Shown here: positions 1-7,303 of the stretch, piece by piece
Position numbering within the stretch: position 1 is the stretch's first letter
How the letters are laid out: each line of letters begins with the position of its first letter
Source of the DNA: JBFKAV01 sp041621405
GTDB taxonomy: Bacteria; Pseudomonadota; Alphaproteobacteria; Rhodobacterales; Rhodobacteraceae
DNA length: 27,345 bases
Assembly (NCBI GenBank): GCA_041621405.1
Contig: JBFKAV010000028.1
Coordinates: 1 to 27,345, forward strand
Direction of reading: 5' to 3'
Program-made: the position numbers and the translations under genes
Notes under the pieces: model-generated
Told to the model about the DNA's origin: nothing
Database searches by the model: none
What the model saw: the letters and a program-made list of their open reading frames with translations, nothing else

Positions 1-1206
1 AAGGGCGACGTGCAGCGCGGGCTCGAGGTGATCGAGTACTGCATCGGTGCGCCACAGATGCTGAAGGGCGAGTTCACCGACTCGGCCGGCCCCGGCATCG
101 ACATCTACTCGATGCGCCAGGCGCTCGGCGTCGTTGCCGGCATCACGCCATTCAACTTCCCCGCCATGATCCCGATGTGGAAGATGGGCCCGGCGCTGGC
201 TTGCGGCAACGCGTTCATCCTCAAGCCCTCCGAGCGCGACCCCTCGGTGCCGCTGATGCTGGCCGAGCTAATGCAGGAGGCCGGCCTGCCCGACGGCGTG
301 CTGCAGGTGGTGAACGGCGACAAGGAGGCGGTGGACGCGATCCTCGACAACGAGACGGTCCAGGCCATCGGCTTCGTCGGCTCGACGCCGATCGCGCAGT
401 ACATCTACGGCCGCGGATGTTCCAACGGAAAGCGCGTGCAGTGCTTCGGTGGCGCCAAGAACCACATGATCGTGATGCCCGATGCCGACATGGACCAGGC
501 CGCCGATGCGCTGGTGGGCGCCGGCTATGGCGCGGCGGGCGAGCGCTGCATGGCGATCTCGGTCGCGGTGCCGGTGGGCGATTCCACTGCCGACCGCCTG
601 ATCGAGAAGCTGGTGCCCCGGATCGAGAAGCTAAAGGTCGGCCCCTATACTGACGGCAACGACGTCGACTACGGGCCGCTGGTCACCGCCGAGGCAAAGC
701 AGCGTGTCCTCGGTCTGATCGAATCGGGGATCAAGCAGGGCGCGGAACTGGTAGTCGACGGCCGCGACTTTTCGCTGCAAGGCTATGAGAAGGGCTTCTT
801 CGTCGGCCCGAATCTTTTTGACCGGGCGACAAAGGACATGGACATCTACCGCCAGGAGATCTTCGGCCCGGTCCTGACCACCGTCCGCGCCAAGTCCTAC
901 GACGAGGCGCTTGGCCTCGCCATGGACCACGAATACGGCAACGGTACCGCCATCTTCACCCGCGACGGCGACACCGCGCGCGATTTCGCCAGCCGGATCA
1001 ACATCGGCATGGTCGGGATCAACGTGCCGATCCCGGTGCCGCTGGCCTACCACACATTCGGCGGCTGGAAGAAATCGGGCTTCGGCGACCTGAACCAGCA
1101 CGGGCCGGATGCGTTCCGCTTCTACACCCGGACCAAGACGGTGACCGCGCGCTGGCCCTCGGGCCTGAAGGAGGGCGGAGAGTTTCACTTCAAGGCGATG
1201 GAGTAG
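1..1206 (+). CDS. mmsA: methylmalonate-semialdehyde dehydrogenase (CoA-acylating), 5' truncated by window edge
   Basis: The frame is open from base 1, so the true start lies outside the window; 401 codons remain of a family usually about 500 residues long. The enzyme is a cytoplasmic aldehyde-dehydrogenase-fold protein that converts methylmalonate semialdehyde to propionyl-CoA with NAD+ and CoA, the last step of valine degradation. Visible marks are the substrate/cofactor stretch ITPFNFPAMIPMWKMGPALA, the NAD-binding GFVGSTPIAQYIY, and the catalytic cysteine in GERCMAISVAV (codon at 547-549). The C-terminal part (IFGPVL, GNGTAIFT, GGWKKSGFGD) is typical of MmsA rather than of other aldehyde dehydrogenases. 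Other valine-pathway genes follow at 2545-5602, which supports the call. The ATG-like start at base 10 is an internal GTG and should not be used. Confidence 0.93.
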   Translation, partial: KGDVQRGLEVIEYCIGAPQMLKGEFTDSAGPGIDIYSMRQALGVVAGITPFNFPAMIPMWKMGPALACGNAFILKPSERDPSVPLMLAELMQEAGLPDGVLQVVNGDKEAVDAILDNETVQAIGFVGSTPIAQYIYGRGCSNGKRVQCFGGAKNHMIVMPDADMDQAADALVGAGYGAAGERCMAISVAVPVGDSTADRLIEKLVPRIEKLKVGPYTDGNDVDYGPLVTAEAKQRVLGLIESGIKQGAELVVDGRDFSLQGYEKGFFVGPNLFDRATKDMDIYRQEIFGPVLTTVRAKSYDEALGLAMDHEYGNGTAIFTRDGDTARDFASRINIGMVGINVPIPVPLAYHTFGGWKKSGFGDLNQHGPDAFRFYTRTKTVTARWPSGLKEGGEFHFKAME

Positions 1207-1224
1207 GCGCCAGGCTCTCACAGA

Positions 1225-1268
1225 GCGGGGGGTTGCACGCCCCCCGCAACCCGCGTCGGGTCTTTTCG
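1225..1268 (+). terminator. GC hairpin with T-rich tail after mmsA
   Basis: An 8-bp perfect stem, GCGGGGGG (1225-1232) with CCCCCCGC (1240-1247), encloses a 7-nt loop. It is followed within about 12 bases by GGGTCTTTTCG. It lies directly downstream of the mmsA stop and upstream of the YbdK-like gene, so it probably ends the mmsA transcript. Its layout (G-run, loop, CCCCCGCA-CCC, then GGGT plus a T run) resembles the hairpin at 10452-10473. Confidence 0.6.
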
Positions 1269-1340
1269 ACAGGATGGACGAGCCGGGAGACTTGTCGGCT
1301 TCGCGCCGCTCTGCTCAACTCGCGCCAAGCGGGGGACAAG

Positions 1341-2474
1341 ATGGCGCATCCGGAACCGGCCTTCACCATCGGCATCGAGGAGGAATATCTCCTCGTCGAC
1401 TGCGAGACCTTTGATCTGGCCGAGGCGCCGAAGGCGCTGATGGAGGAATGCACCAAGGCGCTGGAGGGCCAGGTCAGCCCGGAATTCCTGCAATGCCAGA
1501 TCGAGGTCGGCACCCAGGTCTGCGAGACCATCGGCGACGCGCGCGAGGATCTCATCCGGCTGCGCCAGGTCGTGGCCGAAGTCGCCGGGCGCCACGGGCT
1601 GGCCCCGATCGCCGCCTCCTGCCATCCGTTCTCGGACTGGAAGGCACAGCACCACACCCCGAAGGACCGCTACATCGGGCTCGCCCGCGACTTGCAGGGC
1701 GTGGCGCGAAGGTTGCTGATCTGCGGAATGCACGTCCATGTCGGGATCGAGAGCGAAGATCTCAGGATCGACCTCTGCAACCAGGTCCCGTATTTCCTTC
1801 CGCACCTTCTCGCGCTCTCCTGCTCCTCGCCGTTCTGGCAGGGCGAGGATACCGGGCTTTCCTCGTACCGGCTGACGATCTTCGACAACGTGCCGCGCAC
1901 CGGCCTGCCGCCCAGGATGGGCAGCTGGGCCGAGTACGAGCGCTCGGCCGCCATCCTCGTCGAACTCGGGCTGATCGAGGACGCGACCAAGATCTGGTGG
2001 GACCTGCGCCCCTCGCACCGCTTCCCGACGATCGAGAACCGGATCTGCGACGTCTCGCCCAGGGTCGAGGACACGCTGACGCTCGCCGCCCTGACCCAGG
2101 CGATCGTGCGGATGCTCTGGCGGCTCAGCCAGCGCAACCAGCGCTGGCGCATCTACGAGAACTTCCTCGTTGCCGAGAACCGCTGGCGCGCGCAACGCTA
2201 CGGCACGAGCGAGGGCCTCATCGACTTCGGCCGCCGCGAGATCGTGCCGGTGCCCGAGCTGATCGACGAGCTCCTGCATCTGATCGCCGAGGACGCAGGC
2301 TGGCTGCGCTCGACCACCGAGTGCGAGCGGGCGCGCGCGATGGCGAACGAGGGCACGTCCGCGGATCGGCAGCGGTCGGTGCTGGAGCAGGCCCTCGGCG
2401 AGGGCGCCGACCGCGACGAGGCGATGCGCGCCGTGGTGCGGCACCTCATCGAGGAGTTCCACGAGGGGCTTTGA
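1341..2474 (+). CDS. YbdK-type carboxylate-amine ligase (glutamate-cysteine ligase family 2)
   Basis: This 377-residue protein matches the usual length of the GCS2/YbdK family, ATP-grasp-like ligases related to gamma-glutamylcysteine synthetase that join a carboxylate to an amine using ATP. The substrate is generally unknown; E. coli YbdK has only weak glutamate-cysteine ligase activity. Visible marks are the N-terminal FTIGIEEEYLLVD, the GMHVHVGI motif near residue 130 and the ENRICDVSPRVEDT and ENRWRAQRYG segments. I chose the ATG at 1341 because the family motif starts about 9 residues later and a purine-rich GGGGGA (1331-1336) lies just upstream; the longer frame from 1233 runs through the mmsA terminator hairpin. 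It sits between two valine-catabolic genes, but no role in that pathway is known. It is a soluble protein with no signal peptide. Confidence 0.85.
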   Translation: MAHPEPAFTIGIEEEYLLVDCETFDLAEAPKALMEECTKALEGQVSPEFLQCQIEVGTQVCETIGDAREDLIRLRQVVAEVAGRHGLAPIAASCHPFSDWKAQHHTPKDRYIGLARDLQGVARRLLICGMHVHVGIESEDLRIDLCNQVPYFLPHLLALSCSSPFWQGEDTGLSSYRLTIFDNVPRTGLPPRMGSWAEYERSAAILVELGLIEDATKIWWDLRPSHRFPTIENRICDVSPRVEDTLTLAALTQAIVRMLWRLSQRNQRWRIYENFLVAENRWRAQRYGTSEGLIDFGRREIVPVPELIDELLHLIAEDAGWLRSTTECERARAMANEGTSADRQRSVLEQALGEGADRDEAMRAVVRHLIEEFHEGL

Positions 2475-2477
2475 GCC

Positions 2478-2494
2478 TTGCAACAGTGCTGCAA
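2478..2494. promoter_or_regulatory. 17-bp palindrome upstream of the isobutyryl-CoA dehydrogenase gene
   Basis: TTGCAACAGTGCTGCAA is a palindrome around a central G with 7 of 8 base pairs matching. It lies 3 bp after the preceding stop codon and about 50 bp before the acyl-CoA dehydrogenase start. The TTGCAA cores recall the TTTGCAAA half sites of the short-chain fatty acyl-CoA regulators (RamB/PccR family). The spacing of the two cores here is 11 bp rather than the 12 I remember for PccR, so the assignment is only a suggestion. It has no T tract and almost no loop, so it is not a terminator. Confidence 0.4.
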
Positions 2495-2502
2495 CACTCG
2501 GT

Positions 2503-2522
2503 AATTAAACGTGCGTTCAATT
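2503..2522. promoter_or_regulatory. 20-bp palindromic candidate operator before the valine operon trio
   Basis: AATTAAACGTGCGTTCAATT pairs with its own reverse complement at 8 of 10 positions (AATT, AACG / CGTT, AATT). It is the most AT-rich stretch in the first 5 kb and sits 23 bp before the ATG at 2545. The AACG-NN-CGTT core with flanking AATT is the kind of site bound by TetR-type dimeric repressors. Which regulator binds it cannot be told, since none is encoded nearby. Confidence 0.5.
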
Positions 2523-2544
2523 CACGGCCCGAGGGGGAGAGCCC

Positions 2545-3690
2545 ATGGATTTCGCGCTGACCGGGGAACAGGAGGCCATCTTCGACATGGCCCGCGCCTT
2601 CGGCGCCGAGCACATTGCACCCTACGCGCGCCAGTGGGAGGTCGAGGGCACGATCCCGAAGGAGCTGTGGCCGAGGCTAGCCGAGCTCGGCTTCAGCGGG
2701 CTCTACATCTCCGAAGCCGCGGGCGGCTCGGGCCTCACCCGGCTCGACGCCACTCTCGTCTTCGAGGCGCTGAGCATGTCCTGTGCCTCGGTTGCCGGGT
2801 TCCTGTCGATCCACAACATGTGCCTTAAGATGCTGGAATCCTTCGGCGCGGATGAGCTGAAGGCCCGCTATATTCCGAAGGCGCTGAGCATGGAGACGGT
2901 CTTCTCCTACTGCCTCACCGAGCCGGGCTCGGGCTCGGACGCCGCCGCGCTCCGCACCCGCGCCGAACGCACCAACGAGGGCTGGCGGCTCACCGGCACC
3001 AAGGCCTTCATCTCGGGCGGCGGATACTCGGATGCCTATGTGGTCATGGCGCGCACCGGGAGCGACGGACCGAAAGGAATCTCGGCCTTCGTGGTCGAGG
3101 ACGGCACCGAGGGGCTTTCCTTCGGCGGGCTGGAGGACAAGATGGGGTGGCGCAGCCAGGAGACACGGGCCGTGCAGATGGACGGCTGCCTGGTGCCCGC
3201 CGGCAATCTCATCGGCGAGGAGGGGCGCGGTTTCGCCTACGCCATGGCCGGGCTCGACGGCGGGCGGCTCAACATCTCGGCCTGCTCGCTCGGCGCGGCG
3301 CAGGCGGCGCTGGATGCGACGCTCGCCTACATGGGCGAGCGCCGGGCGTTCGGGCACACGATCGACAAGTTCCAGGCGCTGCAGTTCCGCCTCGCCGAGA
3401 TGGAGATCGAGCTGCAGGCCGCGCGCACCTTCCTGCGCCAGGCCGCCTGGAAGCTCGACCAGGGCGCCGCCGACGCCACCAAGTTCTGCGCGATGGCCAA
3501 GAAGTTCGTCACCGAGGCGGGCTCGAGGGTCGCCGATCAATGCCTGCAACTGCACGGCGGCTACGGGTACCTGGCCGACTACGGCATCGAGAAGATCGTG
3601 CGCGACCTTCGCGTCCACCAGATCCTCGAGGGAACCAACGAGATCATGCGGCTGATCGTGGCGCGGCATCTGCTGGCGGAGCGTCCCTGA
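2545..3690 (+). CDS. isobutyryl-CoA dehydrogenase (acyl-CoA dehydrogenase family)
   Basis: This 381-residue protein has full length for the FAD-dependent acyl-CoA dehydrogenase family, which oxidises acyl-CoA to 2-enoyl-CoA and passes electrons to electron-transfer flavoprotein. Visible marks are YCLTEPGSGSDAAAL (flavin/substrate loop), the segment KMGWRSQETRAVQMDGC typical of isobutyryl-CoA dehydrogenases, the CLQLHGGYGYLADYGIEK region, and the catalytic base Glu362 in ILEGTNEIMR. The start follows a GAGGGGGAGAG-type Shine-Dalgarno sequence (2531-2541). The stop overlaps the next start by one base (TGATG), so it is cotranslated with the hydrolase. The neighbours (3-hydroxyisobutyryl-CoA hydrolase, mmsB, mmsA) assign it to the valine pathway, isobutyryl-CoA to methacryloyl-CoA. 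A 2-methylbutyryl-CoA activity is possible in addition. Confidence 0.9.
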   Translation: MDFALTGEQEAIFDMARAFGAEHIAPYARQWEVEGTIPKELWPRLAELGFSGLYISEAAGGSGLTRLDATLVFEALSMSCASVAGFLSIHNMCLKMLESFGADELKARYIPKALSMETVFSYCLTEPGSGSDAAALRTRAERTNEGWRLTGTKAFISGGGYSDAYVVMARTGSDGPKGISAFVVEDGTEGLSFGGLEDKMGWRSQETRAVQMDGCLVPAGNLIGEEGRGFAYAMAGLDGGRLNISACSLGAAQAALDATLAYMGERRAFGHTIDKFQALQFRLAEMEIELQAARTFLRQAAWKLDQGAADATKFCAMAKKFVTEAGSRVADQCLQLHGGYGYLADYGIEKIVRDLRVHQILEGTNEIMRLIVARHLLAERP

Positions 3691-4733
3691 TGGACCTCGT
3701 GGTCCGCAAGGCGGGCTGCGCGGGCCGGATCACCCTGAACCGCCCGCAGGCGCTGAACGCGGTGACCCACGAAATGTGCCTGGAGATCGAGCGCGCGATC
3801 GACGCCTGGCGCGACGACGGCGAGGTGGCGCTCGTCATCATCGATGCCGAGGGCGAGCGCGCCTTCTCGGCGGGCGGCGACATCGCCGAGATGTACGCCG
3901 CCGGCACCAGGGGCGACTATGCCTACGGCCGACGTTTCTGGCGCGACGAATACCGGATGAATGCCAAGCTGCACGAATACCCCAAGCCCATCGTGAGCTT
4001 CCTGCAGGGCTTCACCATGGGCGGCGGCGTCGGGGTGGGCTGCCACGCGAGCCACCGGATCGTCGGCGAAAGCGCGCAAGTCGCCATGCCGGAATGCGGC
4101 ATCGGCCTGGTGCCGGACGTCGGCGGCTCGCTCCTCCTTGCAAACGCACCGGGGCGCTGCGGCGAGTATCTCGCGCTGACGGCGCATCGCATGGGCCCGG
4201 CCGATGCGATCCATGCCGGCTTCGCCGATGCCTTCGTGCCGGAGGCCCGCTGGGATGCGCTGAAGGACGAGCTCGTGGACTCCGGCAACTGGAAGCGGAT
4301 TGCCGATGCCGCCGAGGCGCCGCCCGAAGGCGCGCTGGAACCGGCCCGGTCGGAGATCGACCGGCTGTTCGTGGGCGCAAGCCTCGGCGAGATCGCCCGA
4401 GCCCTTCGCACCGACGACACGCCCTTCGCCTCGGATGCGCTGAAACGGCTGTCGCGCAACGCGCCCTTGTCGATGGGCTGCGCCGTGGAGATGATTCACC
4501 GGCTGCGCGGCACAAGCTCGATCCGCCGCGCGCTCGAGCTCGAATACCGGTTCACTCACCGCGCGATGGAGCGGGGCGACTTCCTCGAAGGCATCCGTGC
4601 GGCGATCATCGACAAGGACCGCAACCCCAAATGGCGCCATCCCAGCCCCGAAGCCGTGCCCGAAGCGGATGTCGCGGCCATGCTCGCGCCGCTCGGGGCC
4701 GAGGCGCTCGATCTGGAGGAGGAACTGGCATGA
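3690..4733 (+). CDS. 3-hydroxyisobutyryl-CoA hydrolase (crotonase superfamily)
   Basis: This 347-residue crotonase-fold protein is much longer than simple enoyl-CoA hydratases (about 260), as expected for HIBCH. It hydrolyses 3-hydroxyisobutyryl-CoA to free 3-hydroxyisobutyrate in valine breakdown. The N-terminus GRITLNRPQALNAVTHEM and the segment AFSAGGDIAEMYA are superfamily marks. The oxyanion-hole region FTMGGGVGVGCHASHRIV and PECGIGLVPDVGGS carry the acidic pair Glu135 and Asp143 expected of hydrolases. The C-terminal part (EYRFTHRAMERGDFLEGIRAAIIDKDRNPKW) is the extra HIBCH domain. The ATG at 3690 overlaps the upstream stop; an upstream extension in the same frame is only a shadow of the dehydrogenase gene. 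The stop overlaps the mmsB start by four bases (ATGA). Confidence 0.92.
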   Translation: MDLVVRKAGCAGRITLNRPQALNAVTHEMCLEIERAIDAWRDDGEVALVIIDAEGERAFSAGGDIAEMYAAGTRGDYAYGRRFWRDEYRMNAKLHEYPKPIVSFLQGFTMGGGVGVGCHASHRIVGESAQVAMPECGIGLVPDVGGSLLLANAPGRCGEYLALTAHRMGPADAIHAGFADAFVPEARWDALKDELVDSGNWKRIADAAEAPPEGALEPARSEIDRLFVGASLGEIARALRTDDTPFASDALKRLSRNAPLSMGCAVEMIHRLRGTSSIRRALELEYRFTHRAMERGDFLEGIRAAIIDKDRNPKWRHPSPEAVPEADVAAMLAPLGAEALDLEEELA

Positions 4734-5602
4734 AAGTGGGCTTCATCGGGCTCGGCAACATGGGCGCGCCGATGGCGACGAACCTCGCCCGGGCAGGACA
4801 CGTCGTGAAGGGCTACGACACGGTCGCTCCCTGCCCCGAGGGCGTGGTGCCCGCCGGCAGCGCCGCCGAGGCGGCGGAAGGGGCCGAGGTGGTCCTCACC
4901 ATGCTGCCCAACGGCGCGATCCTGCGCGCCGTGGCCGCCGAGGTGATCCCGGCGATGAAGAAGGGCGTGGTGCTGCTCGACTGCTCCACGGTCGACGTCG
5001 AAAGCGCCCGCGCCGTCGCCGCCGAGGCCGAGAAGGCCGGGCTTTTGGCCGTCGACTCGCCGGTATCGGGCGGCACGGCCGGGGCGACGGCGGGCACGCT
5101 CACCTTCATGGCAGGCGGACCCGAGGAGGCATTCGAACGGGTCAGGCCGCTCTTCGATGTGATGGGCGCGAAGGCCGTCCACTGCGGCGGCGCCGGCGCG
5201 GGCCAGGCCGCGAAGATCTGCAACAACATGATCCTAGGCGTCACGATGATCGCCACCTGCGAGGCCTTCGCGCTGGCCGACAAGCTCGGCCTCGACCGCG
5301 CGAGGATGTTCGACGTGGTCTCCACGTCCTCGGGCCAGTCCTGGTCGCTGACCACTTACTGTCCGGCGCCCGGGATCGGGCCGAAATCGCCGGCCGACAA
5401 CGGCTACAAGCCCGGCTTCGCCGCCGAGCTGATGCTGAAGGACCTCATGCTCAGCCAGCAGGCGGCCCAGGCGGTCGACGCCGACACGCCGCTGGGCAAC
5501 GCTGCCGCCGAGCTCTACCGCCGCTTCGTCGAGGAGGAGGACGGCAGGGGCCGCGACTTCTCTGCGATGCTGCCGCGGTTCGAAGGGCGCGGGCGGTCCT
5601 GA
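4730..5602 (+). CDS. mmsB: 3-hydroxyisobutyrate dehydrogenase
   Basis: This 290-residue protein has the standard length of beta-hydroxyacid dehydrogenases and oxidises 3-hydroxyisobutyrate to methylmalonate semialdehyde with NAD+, supplying the substrate of MmsA. The N-terminal Rossmann motif GFIGLGNMGAPMATNLARAGH, the substrate-binding DSPVSGGTAGATAGTLTFMAGG and the catalytic lysine Lys162 in GAGQAAKICNNMILG are all intact. The C-terminal segment SSGQSWSLTTYCPAPG-(GPKSPADNGYKPGF) is characteristic of 3-hydroxyisobutyrate rather than tartronate-semialdehyde enzymes. The start overlaps the preceding stop (ATGA) and has a strong AGGAGGA at 4716-4722. It is the last gene of the valine trio. Confidence 0.95.
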   Translation: MKVGFIGLGNMGAPMATNLARAGHVVKGYDTVAPCPEGVVPAGSAAEAAEGAEVVLTMLPNGAILRAVAAEVIPAMKKGVVLLDCSTVDVESARAVAAEAEKAGLLAVDSPVSGGTAGATAGTLTFMAGGPEEAFERVRPLFDVMGAKAVHCGGAGAGQAAKICNNMILGVTMIATCEAFALADKLGLDRARMFDVVSTSSGQSWSLTTYCPAPGIGPKSPADNGYKPGFAAELMLKDLMLSQQAAQAVDADTPLGNAAAELYRRFVEEEDGRGRDFSAMLPRFEGRGRS

Positions 5603-5629
5603 CCCCGCGACCGCACGCCGCAGCCACAT

Positions 5630-5644
5630 GGTGACTCCGTCACC
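5630..5644. repeat. short perfect inverted repeat after mmsB
   Basis: GGTGAC-TCC-GTCACC is a perfect 6-bp stem with a 3-nt loop, 27 bp after the mmsB stop in the 101-bp gap before the DUF2892 gene. There is no T tract, so it may be a weak transcript-end or processing hairpin, or an operator for the next gene. Confidence 0.3.
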
Positions 5645-5703
5645 GACGCCGATACCGGCCGCCCGGTAGCCTGCCGGCGTCACCTCAGGACAAGGAGCAT
5701 CCC

Positions 5704-5910
5704 ATGCTGAAGAAGAACGTCGGCACCACCGACCGGGTCATCCGCATCGTCCTCGGCCTCGCGCTCCTCGCGGGCTTCTTCCTCTTTCCCGAGGCGCCCT
5801 ACCGCTGGGCGTTCCTGATCGGCATCGTGCCGCTTTCCACCGCGATCCTCTCGAGCTGTCCGCTCTACACGATCTTCGGGCTCTCCACCTGCCCGGTGAA
5901 GGGCGCCTGA
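5704..5910 (+). CDS. small DUF2892 (YgaP-like) inner-membrane protein
   Basis: This 68-residue protein matches the DUF2892 family of two-helix membrane proteins. It opens with the family signature KKNVGTTDRVIRIVLG. Two hydrophobic segments follow at about residues 14-30 and 33-50. It ends with the cysteine-bearing signature SSCPLYTIFGLSTCP. In some bacteria this domain is fused to rhodanese domains (YgaP), which suggests a link to sulfur chemistry, but free-standing copies such as this have no proven function. The start has a clear AAGGAG (5692-5697) seven bases upstream. It appears to be monocistronic. Confidence 0.85.
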   Translation: MLKKNVGTTDRVIRIVLGLALLAGFFLFPEAPYRWAFLIGIVPLSTAILSSCPLYTIFGLSTCPVKGA

Positions 5911-6001
5911 CGCGGCCGCGGGCGGCGGCAATCCGCCGCCCCGCCGTCCTGCCGCAGCGGCGCCTCTGGCGCAATCAGTGCGGATGTGCGAAATCCTCCA
6001 A

Positions 6002-6445
6002 ATGCTGCGCTCGATCCCCATCGCCGTCGCCCTTGCTGCGCTCCTTGCCGGCCTTGCCTACGCCCCTGCCGAGGCGGGGCCGCGCCACTGTCCGCCCGGC
6101 CTTGCGAAGAAGAACCCGCCGTGCATTCCGCCCGGCCAGGTCGGACGCCGGGGCGGCGACCGATACGATGACGACGACTGGGACGACGATCGTCGCGACC
6201 GCTGGGATGACGACTACGACGAGGCCTATCGCGACGGCTACCGCGACGGCTATCGCATCGCCGTTGGCGACCTGCTCCACCGCGGCGAATACGAGCTGAT
6301 CCGCGATCCCGGGCTCTACGGCCTGCGGCCCTACGGCCGCGACGACTGGCGCTACTACATGGTGCGCGACATGATCGTCCGGGCCGACCCCGAGACTCGG
6401 CGCGTGCTCGCCATCATCGGCCTCGTCGACGCGCTGCTGAACTGA
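6002..6445 (+). CDS. RcnB-like periplasmic protein
   Basis: This predicted 147-residue exported protein opens with a signal peptide (LRSIPIAVALAALLAGLAYAPAEAG, cleavage probably after AEA). A Cys-Pro-rich stretch (HCPPGLAKKNPPCIPPGQ) and a strongly charged Asp/Arg linker (about residues 50-85, with the repeat RDGYRDGYR) follow. The C-terminal domain, about residues 95-147, has the shape of RcnB-type domains (RPYGRDDWRYYMVRDMIVRADPETRRVLAII). RcnB modulates nickel/cobalt export in E. coli; in Rhodobacteraceae such proteins are common and uncharacterised. I prefer the ATG at 6002 because the signal peptide begins there; a start at 5978 would add eight residues. Neither start has a clear Shine-Dalgarno sequence. 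The function is inferred from weak similarity only. Confidence 0.7.
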   Translation: MLRSIPIAVALAALLAGLAYAPAEAGPRHCPPGLAKKNPPCIPPGQVGRRGGDRYDDDDWDDDRRDRWDDDYDEAYRDGYRDGYRIAVGDLLHRGEYELIRDPGLYGLRPYGRDDWRYYMVRDMIVRADPETRRVLAIIGLVDALLN

Positions 6446-6489
6446 CGCCGCCGCCACCGCTTGCCGGCCTCTCGCTGCTCGGCTAGTCA

Positions 6490-6508
6490 GGGCCGGAAAG
6501 GCCGGCCC
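6490..6508 (+). promoter_or_regulatory. hairpin that carries the surE ribosome binding site in its loop
   Basis: GGGCCGG (6490-6496) pairs perfectly with CCGGCCC (6502-6508), leaving the loop AAAGG. The ATG of surE follows at 6509 with no gap. The only plausible Shine-Dalgarno sequence (GGAAAGG, 6495-6501) is formed by the end of the stem and the loop, so folding of the mRNA should limit surE translation. This is inferred from sequence only. Confidence 0.45.
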
Positions 6509-7303
6509 ATGCGCATCCTCCTGACCAACGACGACGGCATCAACGCCCCTGGGCTCCAGGTCCTCGAGGCGATCGCCGCCGAGATCGCGGGGCCGGGCGG
6601 CGAGGTCTGGATCGTGGCGCCCGCCTTCGAGCAATCGGGCGTCGCGCATTCGATCTCCTACACCCATCCCACGATGATCGCCGAGCTCGGCCCGCGCCGC
6701 TTCGCCGCCGAAGGCTCGCCGGCAGACTGCGTGATGGCCGGCCTCTACGACGTCATGCAGGACCACCCGCCGGACCTCGTGCTTTCCGGCGTGAACCGCG
6801 GCAACAACTCGGCCGAGAACGTGCTCTACTCGGGCACCATTGGCGGCGCCATGGAGGCGGCGCTGCAGGGTCTGCCGGCGATCGCGCTCTCGCAGTTCTA
6901 CGGCCCCGGCAACCTTGCCCGTCCCGACCCCTTCGAGGCCGCCGCCGCGCACGGCGCGCCTGTCGTCCGGCTCTTGCTCGACCACGCGCTCTGGGAGCCC
7001 GACGACTACCGCCTCTTCTACAACGTCAACTTCCCGCCCACCGGCGCGGCCGGGGTGAAGGGGCTGAGGACCGTGCGCCAGGGCTTCCGCAAGGGCATCC
7101 GCTTCGGCGTCGAGCCCCATCTTTCGCCCTCGGGGCGGAGGTTCCTGTGGGTCCGCGGCGGCAAGCAGGATCAGCCCTCGGGCGAGGCCAGCGACGGCAC
7201 CGCGAACATCGACGGCTACATCTCCGTCACCCCGATGCGTGCCGATCTCACCGCGCATGATGCGCTGGCGCCTCTGTCCCATCTCGAGGACCGGTTCGGA
7301 TGA
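6509..7303 (+). CDS. surE: 5'/3'-nucleotidase SurE
   Basis: This 264-residue protein is full length for SurE, a metal-dependent phosphatase of nucleoside monophosphates and short polyphosphate. It is linked in many bacteria to stationary-phase and stress survival. The metal site is visible at MRILLTNDDGINAPG (Asp8, Asp9) with the serine in FEQSGVAHSIS and the asparagine in LSGVNRGNNSAENVLYSGTIGGAMEAA. It is cytoplasmic. The stop overlaps the pcm start (ATGA, 7300-7303), and an nlpD-like gene follows, matching the conserved surE-pcm-nlpD order of proteobacteria. The ATG at 6509 is set by the conserved N-terminus. Confidence 0.96.
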   Translation: MRILLTNDDGINAPGLQVLEAIAAEIAGPGGEVWIVAPAFEQSGVAHSISYTHPTMIAELGPRRFAAEGSPADCVMAGLYDVMQDHPPDLVLSGVNRGNNSAENVLYSGTIGGAMEAALQGLPAIALSQFYGPGNLARPDPFEAAAAHGAPVVRLLLDHALWEPDDYRLFYNVNFPPTGAAGVKGLRTVRQGFRKGIRFGVEPHLSPSGRRFLWVRGGKQDQPSGEASDGTANIDGYISVTPMRADLTAHDALAPLSHLEDRFG

